Shown here one piece after another: positions 12,869 to 21,794 of a stretch of 64,000 nt of DNA; within the stretch, counting starts at the first letter, position 1, and every line of letters begins with the position of its first letter. Where the stretch lies: positions 62,001-126,000 of the forward strand of contig CAVQDQ010000002.1 in NCBI GenBank assembly GCA_963711315.1. The letters are read 5' to 3'. The notes beneath the pieces were generated by a model. That model was not told the DNA's origin. It ran no database searches and saw only the letters and a program-made list of their open reading frames with translations. The DNA comes from PALSA-612 sp963711315 (GTDB lineage: Bacteria; Actinomycetota; Thermoleophilia; Gaiellales; Gaiellaceae). Position numbers and translations under genes: made by a program.

Positions 12869-13092
12869 TTGCAACATCAGCACGGCTACGAGGGACTGCT
12901 GGCGGTGTCCCCGGATGCGGCGAGTTGCGCGGAGGGACGCTCTACGGGAATCCGTTCAGGAACATCCCGGTCAGGCTGACCCGCGTTAGATGCCGACGCA
13001 AGAACGTGGTCGCGGGACGATGCCAGGGGCACGGCATCCGGATCACCACGCGTCCTCCGCGGGGCTACGAGCAAGGGCCGCCGAAGTGGTGA
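12869..13092 (+). CDS. riboswitch-controlled small ORF, frameshifted, unknown
   Basis: A TTG start lies 5 nt after the riboswitch-embedded GGAGGTGA and begins MQHQHGYEGLLAV. That frame closes after about 37 codons. A second frame then reads VPGCGELRGGTLYGNP, FRNIPVRLTRVRC and GIRITTRPPRGYEQGPPKW to TGA at 13092, and looks clearly protein-like. One indel near 12905-12915 would join them into a protein of about 74 residues. I do not recognise it. The riboswitch implies a role in sulfur/methionine/SAM metabolism. Confidence 0.45.
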
Positions 13093-13116
13093 GTGAATCG
13101 GACCGCTGACCCTCTA

Positions 13117-13206
13117 CACTGACCGGCGATGCAACGGCGATTCAGGTGAGCAAAGTACCTGCAAATTGCCAACTTCGCCCCCGTAGCTCAGTGGATAGAG
13201 CAGCGG
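13117..13206 (+). pseudogene. tRNA-Arg(CCT) 5' half with its leader
   Basis: GCCCCCG (acceptor), TA, a D arm GCTC AGTGGATA GAGC, then AGCGG (13177-13206) form a perfect tRNA 5' half that stops just before the anticodon loop. The following sequence is unrelated. The upstream 60 nt (CTCTACACTG through CCTGCAAATTGC) resemble the leader of another tRNA fragment at 29085-29149. The complementary 3' half is at 6611-6656 on the other strand. Confidence 0.85.
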
Positions 13207-13230
13207 AACCCAGCATGTGCGTCGTGGCCA

Positions 13231-14964
13231 TCAGGGCGGGGCGGGCTCTGCGCGGAGCAGGCGAGTAGCGTCCTCGTCGATACTCACGTCGTCGCGCAGG
13301 ACGACGCCGTAGTCACGTTCGGCGCTCGCGCGGGTCACATACCCGTCGAGCACGTCCTCTCGTAGCCGCTCCGGGTCGCGCTCGAGCGGGTTCCCGAAGC
13401 CGCCGCCGCCGCCGGTTTTGAGCTCCCAGATCGTTCCGGCGGCGAGCGGGAGCGCGTTCACCTTCAGCAGATGGCGCTCCTCCGGCCCCTCGGGGTCGAC
13501 CACGACGTCGGGCCCGACCGCGTCGCGGCCCCCGAAAAGCCCCCAACCGGGAGTAATCGAGCGCTCGAACCACAGGGAGAGCCGCGACTCGGGATCGACC
13601 TCGTGCGAGCGGTAGATGCCGCAGCCGCCCCGGAAGCGGCCGGGGCCGCCAGTGTCCGGGCGGAAGCCGTAGCCGCGGATCAGGGCCGGGTATTTCGTCT
13701 CGAAGACCTCGACCGGGTAGTCCTTGAACCCGCCGTTGACGTTGTTGATCAGGCCGTCCTCGCCGTCGCCGCCTTCGAACGCGCCCCAGCCGCCCGCATG
13801 CGGCATGACGTACAGGAATGGGGCGCCGTCCCGCCGTGGATCACGGCCCGAGAGTAAGGCGACCATCGAGTCTCCGAAGTGTGCGGCCGCCACACTGCCG
13901 GGGAGGACGGGAGCGAGCGCCGTCACGACGAGATCGATGAGCAGGCCGAGCGAGCTGAAGTACCACTGGCAGGCGGCCGGCTCCTGCGCGGTGAAGATCG
14001 ACCCAGGGGGCGCGTTCACCTCGAGCGTCTTGAACGTGCCGCCGTCGACCGGGCGCTCCGGGTTGATGAGGAGCTTGAAGGCGACGCGGCAGGCCGAGAC
14101 GGTCTGCGCGAAGCCGCAGTTGACGGGCCCCTCCATCTGCTCTGCCGATCCCTCGAGGTCGATCGTCATGCTGTCGCCCTCGAGGTCGATGCGGAGCTTG
14201 ACCGGGATCGGCCCGTGGCCGAGCCCGTCGTCGTCGAGGAAGCCCTCCGCGCTGTACGTGCCGTCGGGGATCGCGTCGACGGTCTGGCGCTCCAACTCCT
14301 CGGACTGCCGGTAGATCTCCCGACGGGCCTCGAGATAGGTGTCGTAGCCGAAGCGGTCGAGGATGGCCTGGAAGCGAGCCTCACCGGTCCGACATGCAGC
14401 AACCTGCGCGTTCATGTCGCCGACGAGCGAGTAGCCGAAGCGGCCGTTGCGACGTAGGAGATCGATGATGTCCTCGCGCGGCTCACCCCGGTCGTAGATA
14501 CGCGTCGGCGCCCAGCGCATCCCCTCCTGGTAGATCTCGCGCGAGTCCATCGGCCCGCCGGGATCCTTGCCGCCGACGTCCAGCCAGTGTGCGCGCGTGG
14601 CCGAGAAGCCGACGAGCCGGTCTTGCCAGTAGATCGGCCCGAAGATGGTGGCGTCGTTCAGGTGTGTGCCCGTCATATACGAGTCGTTCATGTAGAAGAC
14701 GTCGCCCGGCCGGAAGGCGTCCCAGCCGAACATCTCGGCCGCGAGCTTCACGCAGATCTCGAGATTGCCGAGGAAGAGCGGCAGGCCGAGCGACTGTCCG
14801 AGCACGTCGCCCTGCTCGTCCAGGATCGCCACCGAGCAGTCCTTGCCCTCGTAGATGATCGGCGTGTACGAGCTGCGGATCAAGGTGGCGTTCATGTCCT
14901 GCGCACAGGAGACGAACGCGTTGCGGATGATCTCCGTCGTGATCGGGTCGGGCCGCTGCGTCAT
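13231..14964 (-). CDS. hyuB: hydantoinase B / N-methylhydantoinase B subunit
   Basis: 577 residues of the HyuB/5-oxoprolinase C-terminal-half family. Seen: PITTEIIRNAFVSCAQDMN, PGDVFYMNDSYMTGTHLND, FSATRAHWLDVGG and a C-terminal GGGGGFGNPLERDPERLRED glycine motif. With HyuA it should form an ATP-dependent cyclic-amide hydrolase (hydantoin, oxoproline or N-methylhydantoin type). The start ATG overlaps the hyuA stop (ATGA). It is the last gene of a long minus-strand catabolic operon. The true substrate is unknown. Confidence 0.92.
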   Translation of the reverse strand: MTQRPDPITTEIIRNAFVSCAQDMNATLIRSSYTPIIYEGKDCSVAILDEQGDVLGQSLGLPLFLGNLEICVKLAAEMFGWDAFRPGDVFYMNDSYMTGTHLNDATIFGPIYWQDRLVGFSATRAHWLDVGGKDPGGPMDSREIYQEGMRWAPTRIYDRGEPREDIIDLLRRNGRFGYSLVGDMNAQVAACRTGEARFQAILDRFGYDTYLEARREIYRQSEELERQTVDAIPDGTYSAEGFLDDDGLGHGPIPVKLRIDLEGDSMTIDLEGSAEQMEGPVNCGFAQTVSACRVAFKLLINPERPVDGGTFKTLEVNAPPGSIFTAQEPAACQWYFSSLGLLIDLVVTALAPVLPGSVAAAHFGDSMVALLSGRDPRRDGAPFLYVMPHAGGWGAFEGGDGEDGLINNVNGGFKDYPVEVFETKYPALIRGYGFRPDTGGPGRFRGGCGIYRSHEVDPESRLSLWFERSITPGWGLFGGRDAVGPDVVVDPEGPEERHLLKVNALPLAAGTIWELKTGGGGGFGNPLERDPERLREDVLDGYVTRASAERDYGVVLRDDVSIDEDATRLLRAEPAPP

Positions 14965-16979
14965 CGCTTCGTCACCACCAGGTTGCCGAGGTCGTCGATG
15001 TCGACAACGTGGCCGGGCGGAACGACCGTGGTCGAGGACTCTTCCTCGATCACCAGCGGCCCGTCGTGGCGGGCGCCCGGTCTCAGGTTGTCGCGAAGGA
15101 GCACAGACGTGTCGTGTCTCTCACCGGCGAACACGACCTGGCGGTGCCCGAGCAGCGGATCATGCTCCTCGACGGAGGCCCGGAACGGCGCCTCTCTCGT
15201 GCCGACGCGGCCCATGGCGGCGAGGCGGAGGTTGACGAACTCGACCGGTGCGCCCGGCGTGGAGTGCCCGTAGCGGATGCTGTACGCCTCGTGGAAGTCG
15301 TGCTCGATCTCTTCGAGCGCGATCTCTGCTCCGATCGTCACGTTCACCGTGTACTCCTGGCCGATGTAGCGCATGTCGGCCGAGCGGGCGAAGTAGCGAT
15401 CGTCTGCCGGCACCCCTTCGTGCTTGAGGAGCGCCGAGCCCTCGTGCTCGAGCTGTGAACAGACCGCCGCGACGTCATCGGCGCCGAGTTCTGCGATCGG
15501 CCGGTAGAAGGCGCGAACGACGTCGTGGCGCATATCCGTCTGGAGCATGCCCCAGGCGGAGAACGTTCCAGGGCTCGACGGCACGATCACCTCGCGGATC
15601 TCGAGCTCCTCCGCGAGCCAGGCGGCGTGCATCGGCCCTGCGCCGCCGAAGGCAACGAGCGAGTACTCGCGCGGATCGATTCCCTGCTTGACCGTGATCG
15701 TGCGCATGGCGTCCGCCATCTTCGCGTTGATGATCGCGAGCACGCCCTCGGCGAATGCGACGTCGTTCAGCCCCACCTGCTGTCCGATCCCGTGCAGGGC
15801 CCGCTGCGCGGCCTGCTCGTCCAGCGGCATGCGTCCGCCGAGGAAGTAGCCGGAATCGAGCCGACCGAGGAAGAGGTTCGCGTCGGTGACCGTCGGCTGC
15901 GTGCCCCCGCGCCCGTAGCAAGCCGGCCCGGGGTCCGCCCCCGCCGACTGCGGCCCCACGCGGAGGCCACCGGCCTCGAGCCACGCCAGAGACCCGCCCC
16001 CCGCGCCGATCGTGTGGATGTCGACGAGAGACATCAGCACCGGCAGACCCTCGAGTTCCGTCTCCATCGAGACGCTGGGGTGCCCGTTGACGATCAGGCT
16101 CAGATCGAAGGACGTGCCACCCATATCGATACAGAGGAGGTTCGGCCGACCGGTCGAGCGTGACAGAGCAGCTCCCCCGATCGTTCCGCCGACGGGCCCG
16201 GAGAGCAGCGTCTGTACTGGCTGCTCGCGCGCCTTGCGCGCGGTCGTGATACCGCCGTTCGACTGCATGACATAGAGCGTCGACTCGACCTTGCGGGCGC
16301 CGAGCTCGTCCTCGAGTGTCTCGAGGTACCGCTCCACGCGGGGGGCGATGTACGCGTTCAGAACGGCGGAGGAGGCCCGCTCGTACTCGCGCCACTCGCG
16401 CACGATCTCATGGGAGAGCGTCACTGAGAGGCCTGGGCACTCGCGCTCGAGGATCTCGCGGACCTGCAGCTCGTGCTCCGGGTTCGTGAACGCGTGAACG
16501 AGGCAGACGGCGACCGCCTCGATGTCCTCCGCTTGGATCTTCGCGACGATCGGTTCCAGACTCTTCTCGTCCAGGGGCGTCTCGACAGACCCGTCGTACC
16601 GCAGCCGCTCGGCGACCTCGAGGACGTCGCGCCGTGGGACGAGGCGCTTCGGCTTCCGGTACTGGAGGGCGTAGAGCTCCTTGCGGTCGTGCCGCGCGAT
16701 CGAGTAGGCGTCGCGGAGGCCGGCTGTCATCAACAGCAGCACGCGCGTGCCCTTACGCTCGAGGAATGCGTTCAAGCCAACCGTCGTCCCATGAACGAGG
16801 AACTCGATCTCGCGGAGCTCGGGGACGAACTGCTCGAGACCGGTAAGCACGCCCTCGGCAGGATTGGCCGGAGTCGAGAGCACCTTGCCCGAGTGGGTGC
16901 CGGGGCGCTCGCCGTCCTCGACCACGACGAAGTCGGTGAACGTGCCGCCGATGTCTATGGCCACGCGGTACGAGCTCAT
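14961..16979 (-). CDS. hyuA: hydantoinase A / N-methylhydantoinase A (ATP-binding) subunit
   Basis: 672 residues of the HyuA/oxoprolinase N-terminal-half family with an actin-like ATPase fold. Seen: N-terminal YRVAIDIGGTFTDFVVVED, VHGTTVGLNAFLERKG, a central LCIDMGGTSFDLSLI phosphate motif, and HTIGAGGGSLAWLEAGG. The open frame continues upstream, but ATG 16979 sits at the family N-terminus. It couples ATP hydrolysis to ring opening by the adjacent HyuB. The aldo/keto reductase gene ends 25 nt upstream, consistent with one transcript. Confidence 0.92.
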   Translation of the reverse strand: MSSYRVAIDIGGTFTDFVVVEDGERPGTHSGKVLSTPANPAEGVLTGLEQFVPELREIEFLVHGTTVGLNAFLERKGTRVLLLMTAGLRDAYSIARHDRKELYALQYRKPKRLVPRRDVLEVAERLRYDGSVETPLDEKSLEPIVAKIQAEDIEAVAVCLVHAFTNPEHELQVREILERECPGLSVTLSHEIVREWREYERASSAVLNAYIAPRVERYLETLEDELGARKVESTLYVMQSNGGITTARKAREQPVQTLLSGPVGGTIGGAALSRSTGRPNLLCIDMGGTSFDLSLIVNGHPSVSMETELEGLPVLMSLVDIHTIGAGGGSLAWLEAGGLRVGPQSAGADPGPACYGRGGTQPTVTDANLFLGRLDSGYFLGGRMPLDEQAAQRALHGIGQQVGLNDVAFAEGVLAIINAKMADAMRTITVKQGIDPREYSLVAFGGAGPMHAAWLAEELEIREVIVPSSPGTFSAWGMLQTDMRHDVVRAFYRPIAELGADDVAAVCSQLEHEGSALLKHEGVPADDRYFARSADMRYIGQEYTVNVTIGAEIALEEIEHDFHEAYSIRYGHSTPGAPVEFVNLRLAAMGRVGTREAPFRASVEEHDPLLGHRQVVFAGERHDTSVLLRDNLRPGARHDGPLVIEEESSTTVVPPGHVVDIDDLGNLVVTKR

Positions 16980-17004
16980 CGCAAGACCGTATACTCGCCG
17001 CGCC

Positions 17005-18018
17005 TCAGGAGCCCTCGACCAACAAGGTGAGGTCGTGCTTCTCGTCGGTGTCCAGCGTGCGCATCGACGCGGGATAGCGAGAGCCATTTGCGGAGCCGGG
17101 TCTGAAGGCATTGTCGAGTCGCGCCTGCTCAACGCTCGTCAGCTCGATCGCGAGCGAGCCCACGTTCTCCTCCAGGTGAGCGATCCGGCGGGTGCCTGGA
17201 ATCGGAACGACGCCGCGGTGAACGAGCCACGCGAGTGCGACCTGCGCCGGGGTCGCCTCCTTCTCAGCCGCCAGCTCGATCAGCGGCTCAAGGAGGAGGA
17301 CGTTCCGGCGCAAGTTCTCGCGCTGGAAGCGCGGCAGGTCGCGGCGAAAGTCCCCCGGCTCGAATCCGGAGGATGAGCGAAGCGTCCCGGTGAGGATGCC
17401 CCGCCCGAGTGGGCTGAAGGCGACGAAGCCGATGCCGAGCTCACGCAGGACCGGCAGCACGCGCTCCTCGGGATCGCGCGTCCAGAGCGAGTACTCGCTC
17501 TGGATCGCCGCCACCGGATGGACCGAGTGCGCGCGGCGAACGATCTCGTCACTGACCTCGCAGAGGCCGATGTTGCGTGCCTTCCCCACTGATACGAGCT
17601 CCGACATGGCGCCGACGGATTCCTCGATCGGTGTACTCGGATCGGTGCGATGGAGGTAGAAGAGGTCGACGGACTCCACCCGGAGTCTCCGCAGGCTTGC
17701 CTCGAGCGCACGCTTCAGGTAGTCGGGTCGGCCGCAGACCGATAGAGACCCGCCCTGCCCGCGCACGAGCCCGGCCTTCGTCGCGAGGAAGACCTCGTCA
17801 CGGCGTCCGCCGATCGCGTCTCCGACCAGACGCTCGTTGTGCCCGTCGCCGTACTCGTCGGCGGTGTCGACCAACGTCACGCCGAGGTCGAGCGCGCGTC
17901 GGATGGTGGCGATCGACTCGGCGTCGTCGGCGGCCCCGTAGTCGCCCGACAGGCCCCAGGCGCCGAACCCAATCGCGCTCACGGGCGGTGCTTCCGGTCC
18001 GAGGAGAACGCTCCGCAT
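17005..18018 (-). CDS. aldo/keto reductase
   Basis: 337 residues of the AKR superfamily (NADPH-dependent TIM barrel). The catalytic tetrad context is visible: DTADEYGDGHNERLVGDAI (Asp, Tyr), FLATKAGLV (Lys) and DLFYLHRTDPSTPIEE (His). NADP-binding residues lie in PIPGTRRIAHLEENVGS. Start ATG 18018 overlaps by one base the stop of the upstream ABM-like gene. In this operon it probably reduces an aldehyde or ketone formed during catabolism. Confidence 0.9.
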   Translation of the reverse strand: MRSVLLGPEAPPVSAIGFGAWGLSGDYGAADDAESIATIRRALDLGVTLVDTADEYGDGHNERLVGDAIGGRRDEVFLATKAGLVRGQGGSLSVCGRPDYLKRALEASLRRLRVESVDLFYLHRTDPSTPIEESVGAMSELVSVGKARNIGLCEVSDEIVRRAHSVHPVAAIQSEYSLWTRDPEERVLPVLRELGIGFVAFSPLGRGILTGTLRSSSGFEPGDFRRDLPRFQRENLRRNVLLLEPLIELAAEKEATPAQVALAWLVHRGVVPIPGTRRIAHLEENVGSLAIELTSVEQARLDNAFRPGSANGSRYPASMRTLDTDEKHDLTLLVEGS

Positions 18019-18320
18019 TAGTGCTCGACGTCCACGTAGAGCCCCCCGTGGGGCACGTCCTCGGCCAACAGCCGATCCAGCTTCTCCTTGAGCTCCTCGC
18101 GCACCGGGTTGGCGAGCCACGCTTCGTAGGACCCGGCGTCCTCCCACTCCGCGATGACGACGAAGGGTTCTCCGGCGCCGAGCGGGCGTAGCAGGCGCCC
18201 GCCCAGGAAGCCGCCGCTCCTGGCCGAGTGCTCGAACACGCCGAGCTCGCGGAACGCGCGCAAGAAGTCATCCTCCGCGCCGGGTGACACGACGATGCGA
18301 AGCACCGAGGCGACGCTCAC
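18018..18320 (-). CDS. ABM/DUF-type small monooxygenase-like protein
   Basis: 100 residues with the antibiotic-biosynthesis-monooxygenase fold pattern: SVLRIVVSPGAEDDFLRAF, FLGGRLLRPL, FVVIAEWEDAGSYEAW. Start GTG 18320 has GGAGG 8 nt upstream; the longer open frame has no support. It sits between the deacetylase and aldo/keto reductase genes in the operon. Members are often cofactor-free oxygenases or isomerase-like proteins. Confidence 0.75.
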   Translation of the reverse strand: MSVASVLRIVVSPGAEDDFLRAFRELGVFEHSARSGGFLGGRLLRPLGAGEPFVVIAEWEDAGSYEAWLANPVREELKEKLDRLLAEDVPHGGLYVDVEH

Positions 18321-19252
18321 TGCGTTCCTCCGGACGGTCGGCCCAGCCTGTGCCGCTCGAGCTGCGCAAACTCGGGCGGGGCCGACTCGTAATAGGGCAG
18401 CGACACGGTGCGCGGCTCGTACGTGCCCGCGTCGATGCAGGAACGTACGTGCCTTGCGATCTCGTCGAGCGTGGCGAACCAGACGTCGCCTCGGCTCTGC
18501 ATGTACTCGATCAACTTCGCCCACGCGAGCATGCGCGCAGGGCGGCCGGAGACGTGCGGGTGCCAGATCGTGATCCAGAGCCCGCCGAGCTCGTACGCGG
18601 CGTCGAACTCGGCGCGGAAGACCTCCATGGCCGCATCGGGGGGCTTCGGAGACATCAGGTAGCCGAGGTCGGGGACGTGCGCGAATTGCGGCCAGTCGCT
18701 CATCGTCCCGTCGACCGGGAGCTCGACGAGCTCACCGCCGCCGGCCCGGATCAGGAACGGCCGACTGTCGCTCATGAGTGACGAGTCGTAGAGAAACCCC
18801 TCCTCCACGAGGAGATCGGCGGAGCGGCTCGAGACGGCGGCATACGGGGCACGCCAGCCGCTCGGCCTATGCCCGGTGAACCGCTCGATGATCTCCAGGC
18901 CGCGCGAGAGCTCTTCGCGCTCCCCCTCGCGCGTGAGCTCGTTGGGAGCCTCGTGCAGGTAGCCGTGGTGGGCGATCTCGTGGCCGCCGGCGACGATCGG
19001 CTCGCACATCGCCGGGTAGCGCTCGATGCACCAGGCACAGACGAAGAACGTCCCCTTCAGGCCGTACCGGTCGAGCATCTTCACGATTGCGGGCACGGCG
19101 ACCTCGTCGTAGCGAAGCCACGACAGAGCGGCGTACAGCTCGTGGCCACGCTCGGGCTGACGGTGGAGCACGAGCGTGTCGGCATCGACGTCCCAGCTGA
19201 TGCAGGCTGCGCAGCGGGCCCCGTTGGGCCACGGAAAGCCGGGCTCGAGCAT
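18317..19252 (-). CDS. polysaccharide deacetylase family, PuuE/allantoinase-like
   Basis: 311 residues of the NodB/CE4 homology fold, closest in layout to the PuuE/HpPgdA branch. Seen: CISWDVDAD (metal Asp), LKGTFFVCAWCIERYP, GHEIAHHGYLHEAPNEL (HxxxH-type metal motif), PSGWRAPYAAVS and ITIWHPHVSGRP (catalytic His). Members of this branch act on allantoin or cyclic imides as well as glycans. Beside two hydantoinase systems, a cyclic ureide or imide substrate is more likely than peptidoglycan. ATG 19252 overlaps the permease stop (TGATG). Confidence 0.85.
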   Translation of the reverse strand: MLEPGFPWPNGARCAACISWDVDADTLVLHRQPERGHELYAALSWLRYDEVAVPAIVKMLDRYGLKGTFFVCAWCIERYPAMCEPIVAGGHEIAHHGYLHEAPNELTREGEREELSRGLEIIERFTGHRPSGWRAPYAAVSSRSADLLVEEGFLYDSSLMSDSRPFLIRAGGGELVELPVDGTMSDWPQFAHVPDLGYLMSPKPPDAAMEVFRAEFDAAYELGGLWITIWHPHVSGRPARMLAWAKLIEYMQSRGDVWFATLDEIARHVRSCIDAGTYEPRTVSLPYYESAPPEFAQLERHRLGRPSGGTQ

Positions 19253-20247
19253 CACGAGCGGCGCCGCCTCGCCCACGCGTCGAGGGAGACGGCCACGATG
19301 AGGATCGAGCCCTTGAACACGCTCTGGTACTCCGGCGTCACATTGAGCAGGTTGAAGCCGTTGCCGATCATCTGCAGGAAGAACGCGCCGAGCACCGCCC
19401 GCCAGATTGCGCCTTCTCCGCCCAGGATCGACACGCCGCCGAGCACGACAGCGGTGATCGCGTCGAACGTGTACCCGGCGTTGCCAGCGTCTGCCTGAGC
19501 CGTCCCAACCTCGGAGGCCAGAATGATGCCTGCGATGGCGCCTGAGAGTCCCGAGATGGCGAACGTTGCAGTTCGGACGACGCCGACACGAACGCCCGAG
19601 AGCCGCGCCGCCTCGGCGTTGCCGCCGACCGCGTACACGTAACGGCCGAATGTCGTCCGCGAGAGCAGAAAGCCGCAGAAGAGCGCGAAGCCCGCCCAGA
19701 CGAAGATCGGGTAGTTGATGCCCCAGGCCGAACCCAGGCCGAGCGTACTCCAGCTCACATCGTCGATCGAGATCAGGAAGCCTCCTGTGACCGCGACGGC
19801 GAGTCCATAAACGATGATCGAGCTGGCCAGGGTGGCGATAAACGCGTTCACGCGAGCGACTGTCACGAGCAGCCCGTTCCCAATCCCGATCGCTAGCCCC
19901 GTAAGCGCTCCAAGGATGAACGACGGCCAGAACGGTAGGCCAGCTTCGACGAACACCTTCCCAGCGATGACCGCCGAGAACGATGCAACGGCTCCGACCG
20001 AAAGGTCGAAGCCGCCGGCGATGAACACGAGCGCACCGCCGCACGCCATGATCCCGACTGGAGCTGCCTGGAAGGCGAGATTGATCATGTTTTGCTTCGT
20101 CAGGAATACGTCGCTTGCGATCGAGAGCGTGATGAAGAGCGCAATGAATGCGACGACGATTCCGTAGTCCCGGAGGAAGGCAAGCTCGATCTGGCGGGTA
20201 GGTCCTGTGGCCGCGACTGCTGCAGGTTCAACCTCGCGCCTGCTCAC
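19252..20247 (-). CDS. ABC transporter permease, RbsC/MglC-like
   Basis: 331 residues, highly hydrophobic, with about 8-10 membrane segments, of the BPD_transp_2 family used with ribose/galactose-type importers. The motifs GGFDLSVGAVASFSAVIAG and AVVLGGVSILGGEGAIWRAV (cytoplasmic loop contacting the ATPase) are typical. It overlaps the ATPase stop (ATGA) upstream and the deacetylase start downstream, so the importer genes lie inside the catabolic operon. Confidence 0.92.
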   Translation of the reverse strand: MSRREVEPAAVAATGPTRQIELAFLRDYGIVVAFIALFITLSIASDVFLTKQNMINLAFQAAPVGIMACGGALVFIAGGFDLSVGAVASFSAVIAGKVFVEAGLPFWPSFILGALTGLAIGIGNGLLVTVARVNAFIATLASSIIVYGLAVAVTGGFLISIDDVSWSTLGLGSAWGINYPIFVWAGFALFCGFLLSRTTFGRYVYAVGGNAEAARLSGVRVGVVRTATFAISGLSGAIAGIILASEVGTAQADAGNAGYTFDAITAVVLGGVSILGGEGAIWRAVLGAFFLQMIGNGFNLLNVTPEYQSVFKGSILIVAVSLDAWARRRRS

Positions 20248-21794
20248 GTCGACGACTGGCCTTCCGATGGAGTCTTCATTGCGAAGGCCGCACGCAAGAC
20301 CGCGTCATCGCTCATCGTGCGTTGGTCGAACTCGGCGACGATGCGCCCCTCCCGCATGACGAGCACGCGGTGCGCGAGGCCCACGACCTCCTCGTGTTCC
20401 GAGGAGATGAGCAGGACGGCCATGCCTTGCTCGGCAAGCGAGCGGATCAGCTCGTAGACCGCGCGCTTTGCGCCTACGTCTATGCCACGCGTGGGCTCGT
20501 CGGCGATGAAGACGCGAGGCCGCTGGAAGAGCCACTTCGCGAACAGCACCTTTTGCTGGTTGCCTCCGGACAGCATCATCACCTTTGTGCGTACGCTGCT
20601 CGCACGCACGTCCATGCGCTGCATCAGCTCGACGGCGGCGCGACGCTCGCGCCGCGGGTTGAGGACGCCGCCGACGCTGACTGAGCCGAGATGGGGCAGT
20701 GTCATGTTGTCGGCGATTGAGCGAAGCATCAGCAGACCGTGCGACTTGCGATCCTCCGGCAGCATCACAACGCCCGCGCCGATCGCGTTGCGCGGCGTCC
20801 GCATCCGCAGCTCTTCGCCGCCGACCTCGATCGAGCCGCCGGTTCGGTGGTCGGCACCGAAGATTGCCCGCGCGACTTCGGAGCGCCCGCTTCCGATCAG
20901 GCCGGCGAGCCCGAGGATCTCGCCGGCCCGAACGTCGAAAGACACGTTCTCGAACGCAGGGGGCCGAGAGAGACCGCGGACGGAGAGCACCACCGGCGCA
21001 TCGTCCGCCGCGCGGACCTTCTCAGGGAATGCAAGTGCCATCGTGCGACCGAGCATGGCTGTGACCAACCGGTCGGGCGTCTCCTCGGCGACGGGCGCGG
21101 TTCGCACAACCCTCCCGTCACGGAGCACGGTGACGGTGTCGACGAGAGCGAGTACCTCCTCGAGGAAGTGCGAGACGTAGACGATCGTCGCCCCACGCTC
21201 CTGCAGCCGCCGCACTGCCTCGAACAGCCGTTGCGACTCGTCGGCCGTCAGGGCCGAGGTCGGTTCGTCCATGACCACGAGTCGCGCCTGGCGCGCGATG
21301 GCCCGCAGGATCTCGACCTTCTGCTGATCAGCGACTCTGAGCGTCCGCGCGAGGCGGTTCGCGGGCAGCTCGAGTTGGGCCTGGTCGACGAGAGCGGCGA
21401 ACCGGCGCCGCAGCGCGCGCCGGTTGACGACGCCCGCCTTCGCGTGCTCGATTCCCAAGAAGACGTTCTCGAGGACGGAGCGGTGCGGTACGAGCGTTGG
21501 CTCCTGCGCGATGATTGTGACGCCGTCCGCCAGCGCATCGCGGGGGGAACGGTAATCCACCCGTCGCCCTTCGACCCGCAGCTCGCCCGCGTCGGCGCGG
21601 TAGACGCCGGCGACGATCTTGCCCAGCGTCGACTTACCGGCGCCGTTCTCGCCTACGAGGCCGTGGATCGAGCCGCGCTCGACGACGAGGTCGACGTCCT
21701 CGAGTGCATGCACGCCGCCGAAGCGCTTGCCGGCGCCGCGAAGCTCGACGTGCGGCTCGGTCATCTCCGCGGCCGATGCCGTCGCCGCGCTCAT
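20244..21794 (-). CDS. sugar-type ABC transporter ATP-binding protein, RbsA/MglA-like
   Basis: 516 residues with two ATPase domains in tandem, the usual RbsA layout. First domain: Walker A GENGAGKST, degenerate signature LRVADQQKVEILRA, Walker B LVVMDEPTSALT. Second domain: a weakened Walker A GLIGSGRSE, signature LSGGNQQKVLFAKWL, Walker B VFIADEPTRGIDVGAK. The start may be at residue 11 (MTEPHVELRG). It energises the adjacent permease. Confidence 0.93.
   Translation of the reverse strand: MSAATASAAEMTEPHVELRGAGKRFGGVHALEDVDLVVERGSIHGLVGENGAGKSTLGKIVAGVYRADAGELRVEGRRVDYRSPRDALADGVTIIAQEPTLVPHRSVLENVFLGIEHAKAGVVNRRALRRRFAALVDQAQLELPANRLARTLRVADQQKVEILRAIARQARLVVMDEPTSALTADESQRLFEAVRRLQERGATIVYVSHFLEEVLALVDTVTVLRDGRVVRTAPVAEETPDRLVTAMLGRTMALAFPEKVRAADDAPVVLSVRGLSRPPAFENVSFDVRAGEILGLAGLIGSGRSEVARAIFGADHRTGGSIEVGGEELRMRTPRNAIGAGVVMLPEDRKSHGLLMLRSIADNMTLPHLGSVSVGGVLNPRRERRAAVELMQRMDVRASSVRTKVMMLSGGNQQKVLFAKWLFQRPRVFIADEPTRGIDVGAKRAVYELIRSLAEQGMAVLLISSEHEEVVGLAHRVLVMREGRIVAEFDQRTMSDDAVLRAAFAMKTPSEGQSST

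Noticed and set aside
6611..13206. Trans-spliced split tRNA as the first explanation for the two tRNA-Arg halves
   Set aside because: The halves lack complementary flanking sequences of the kind that pair split archaeal tRNA transcripts, and other broken tRNAs in the window have no partner. Rearrangement or assembly error is simpler.
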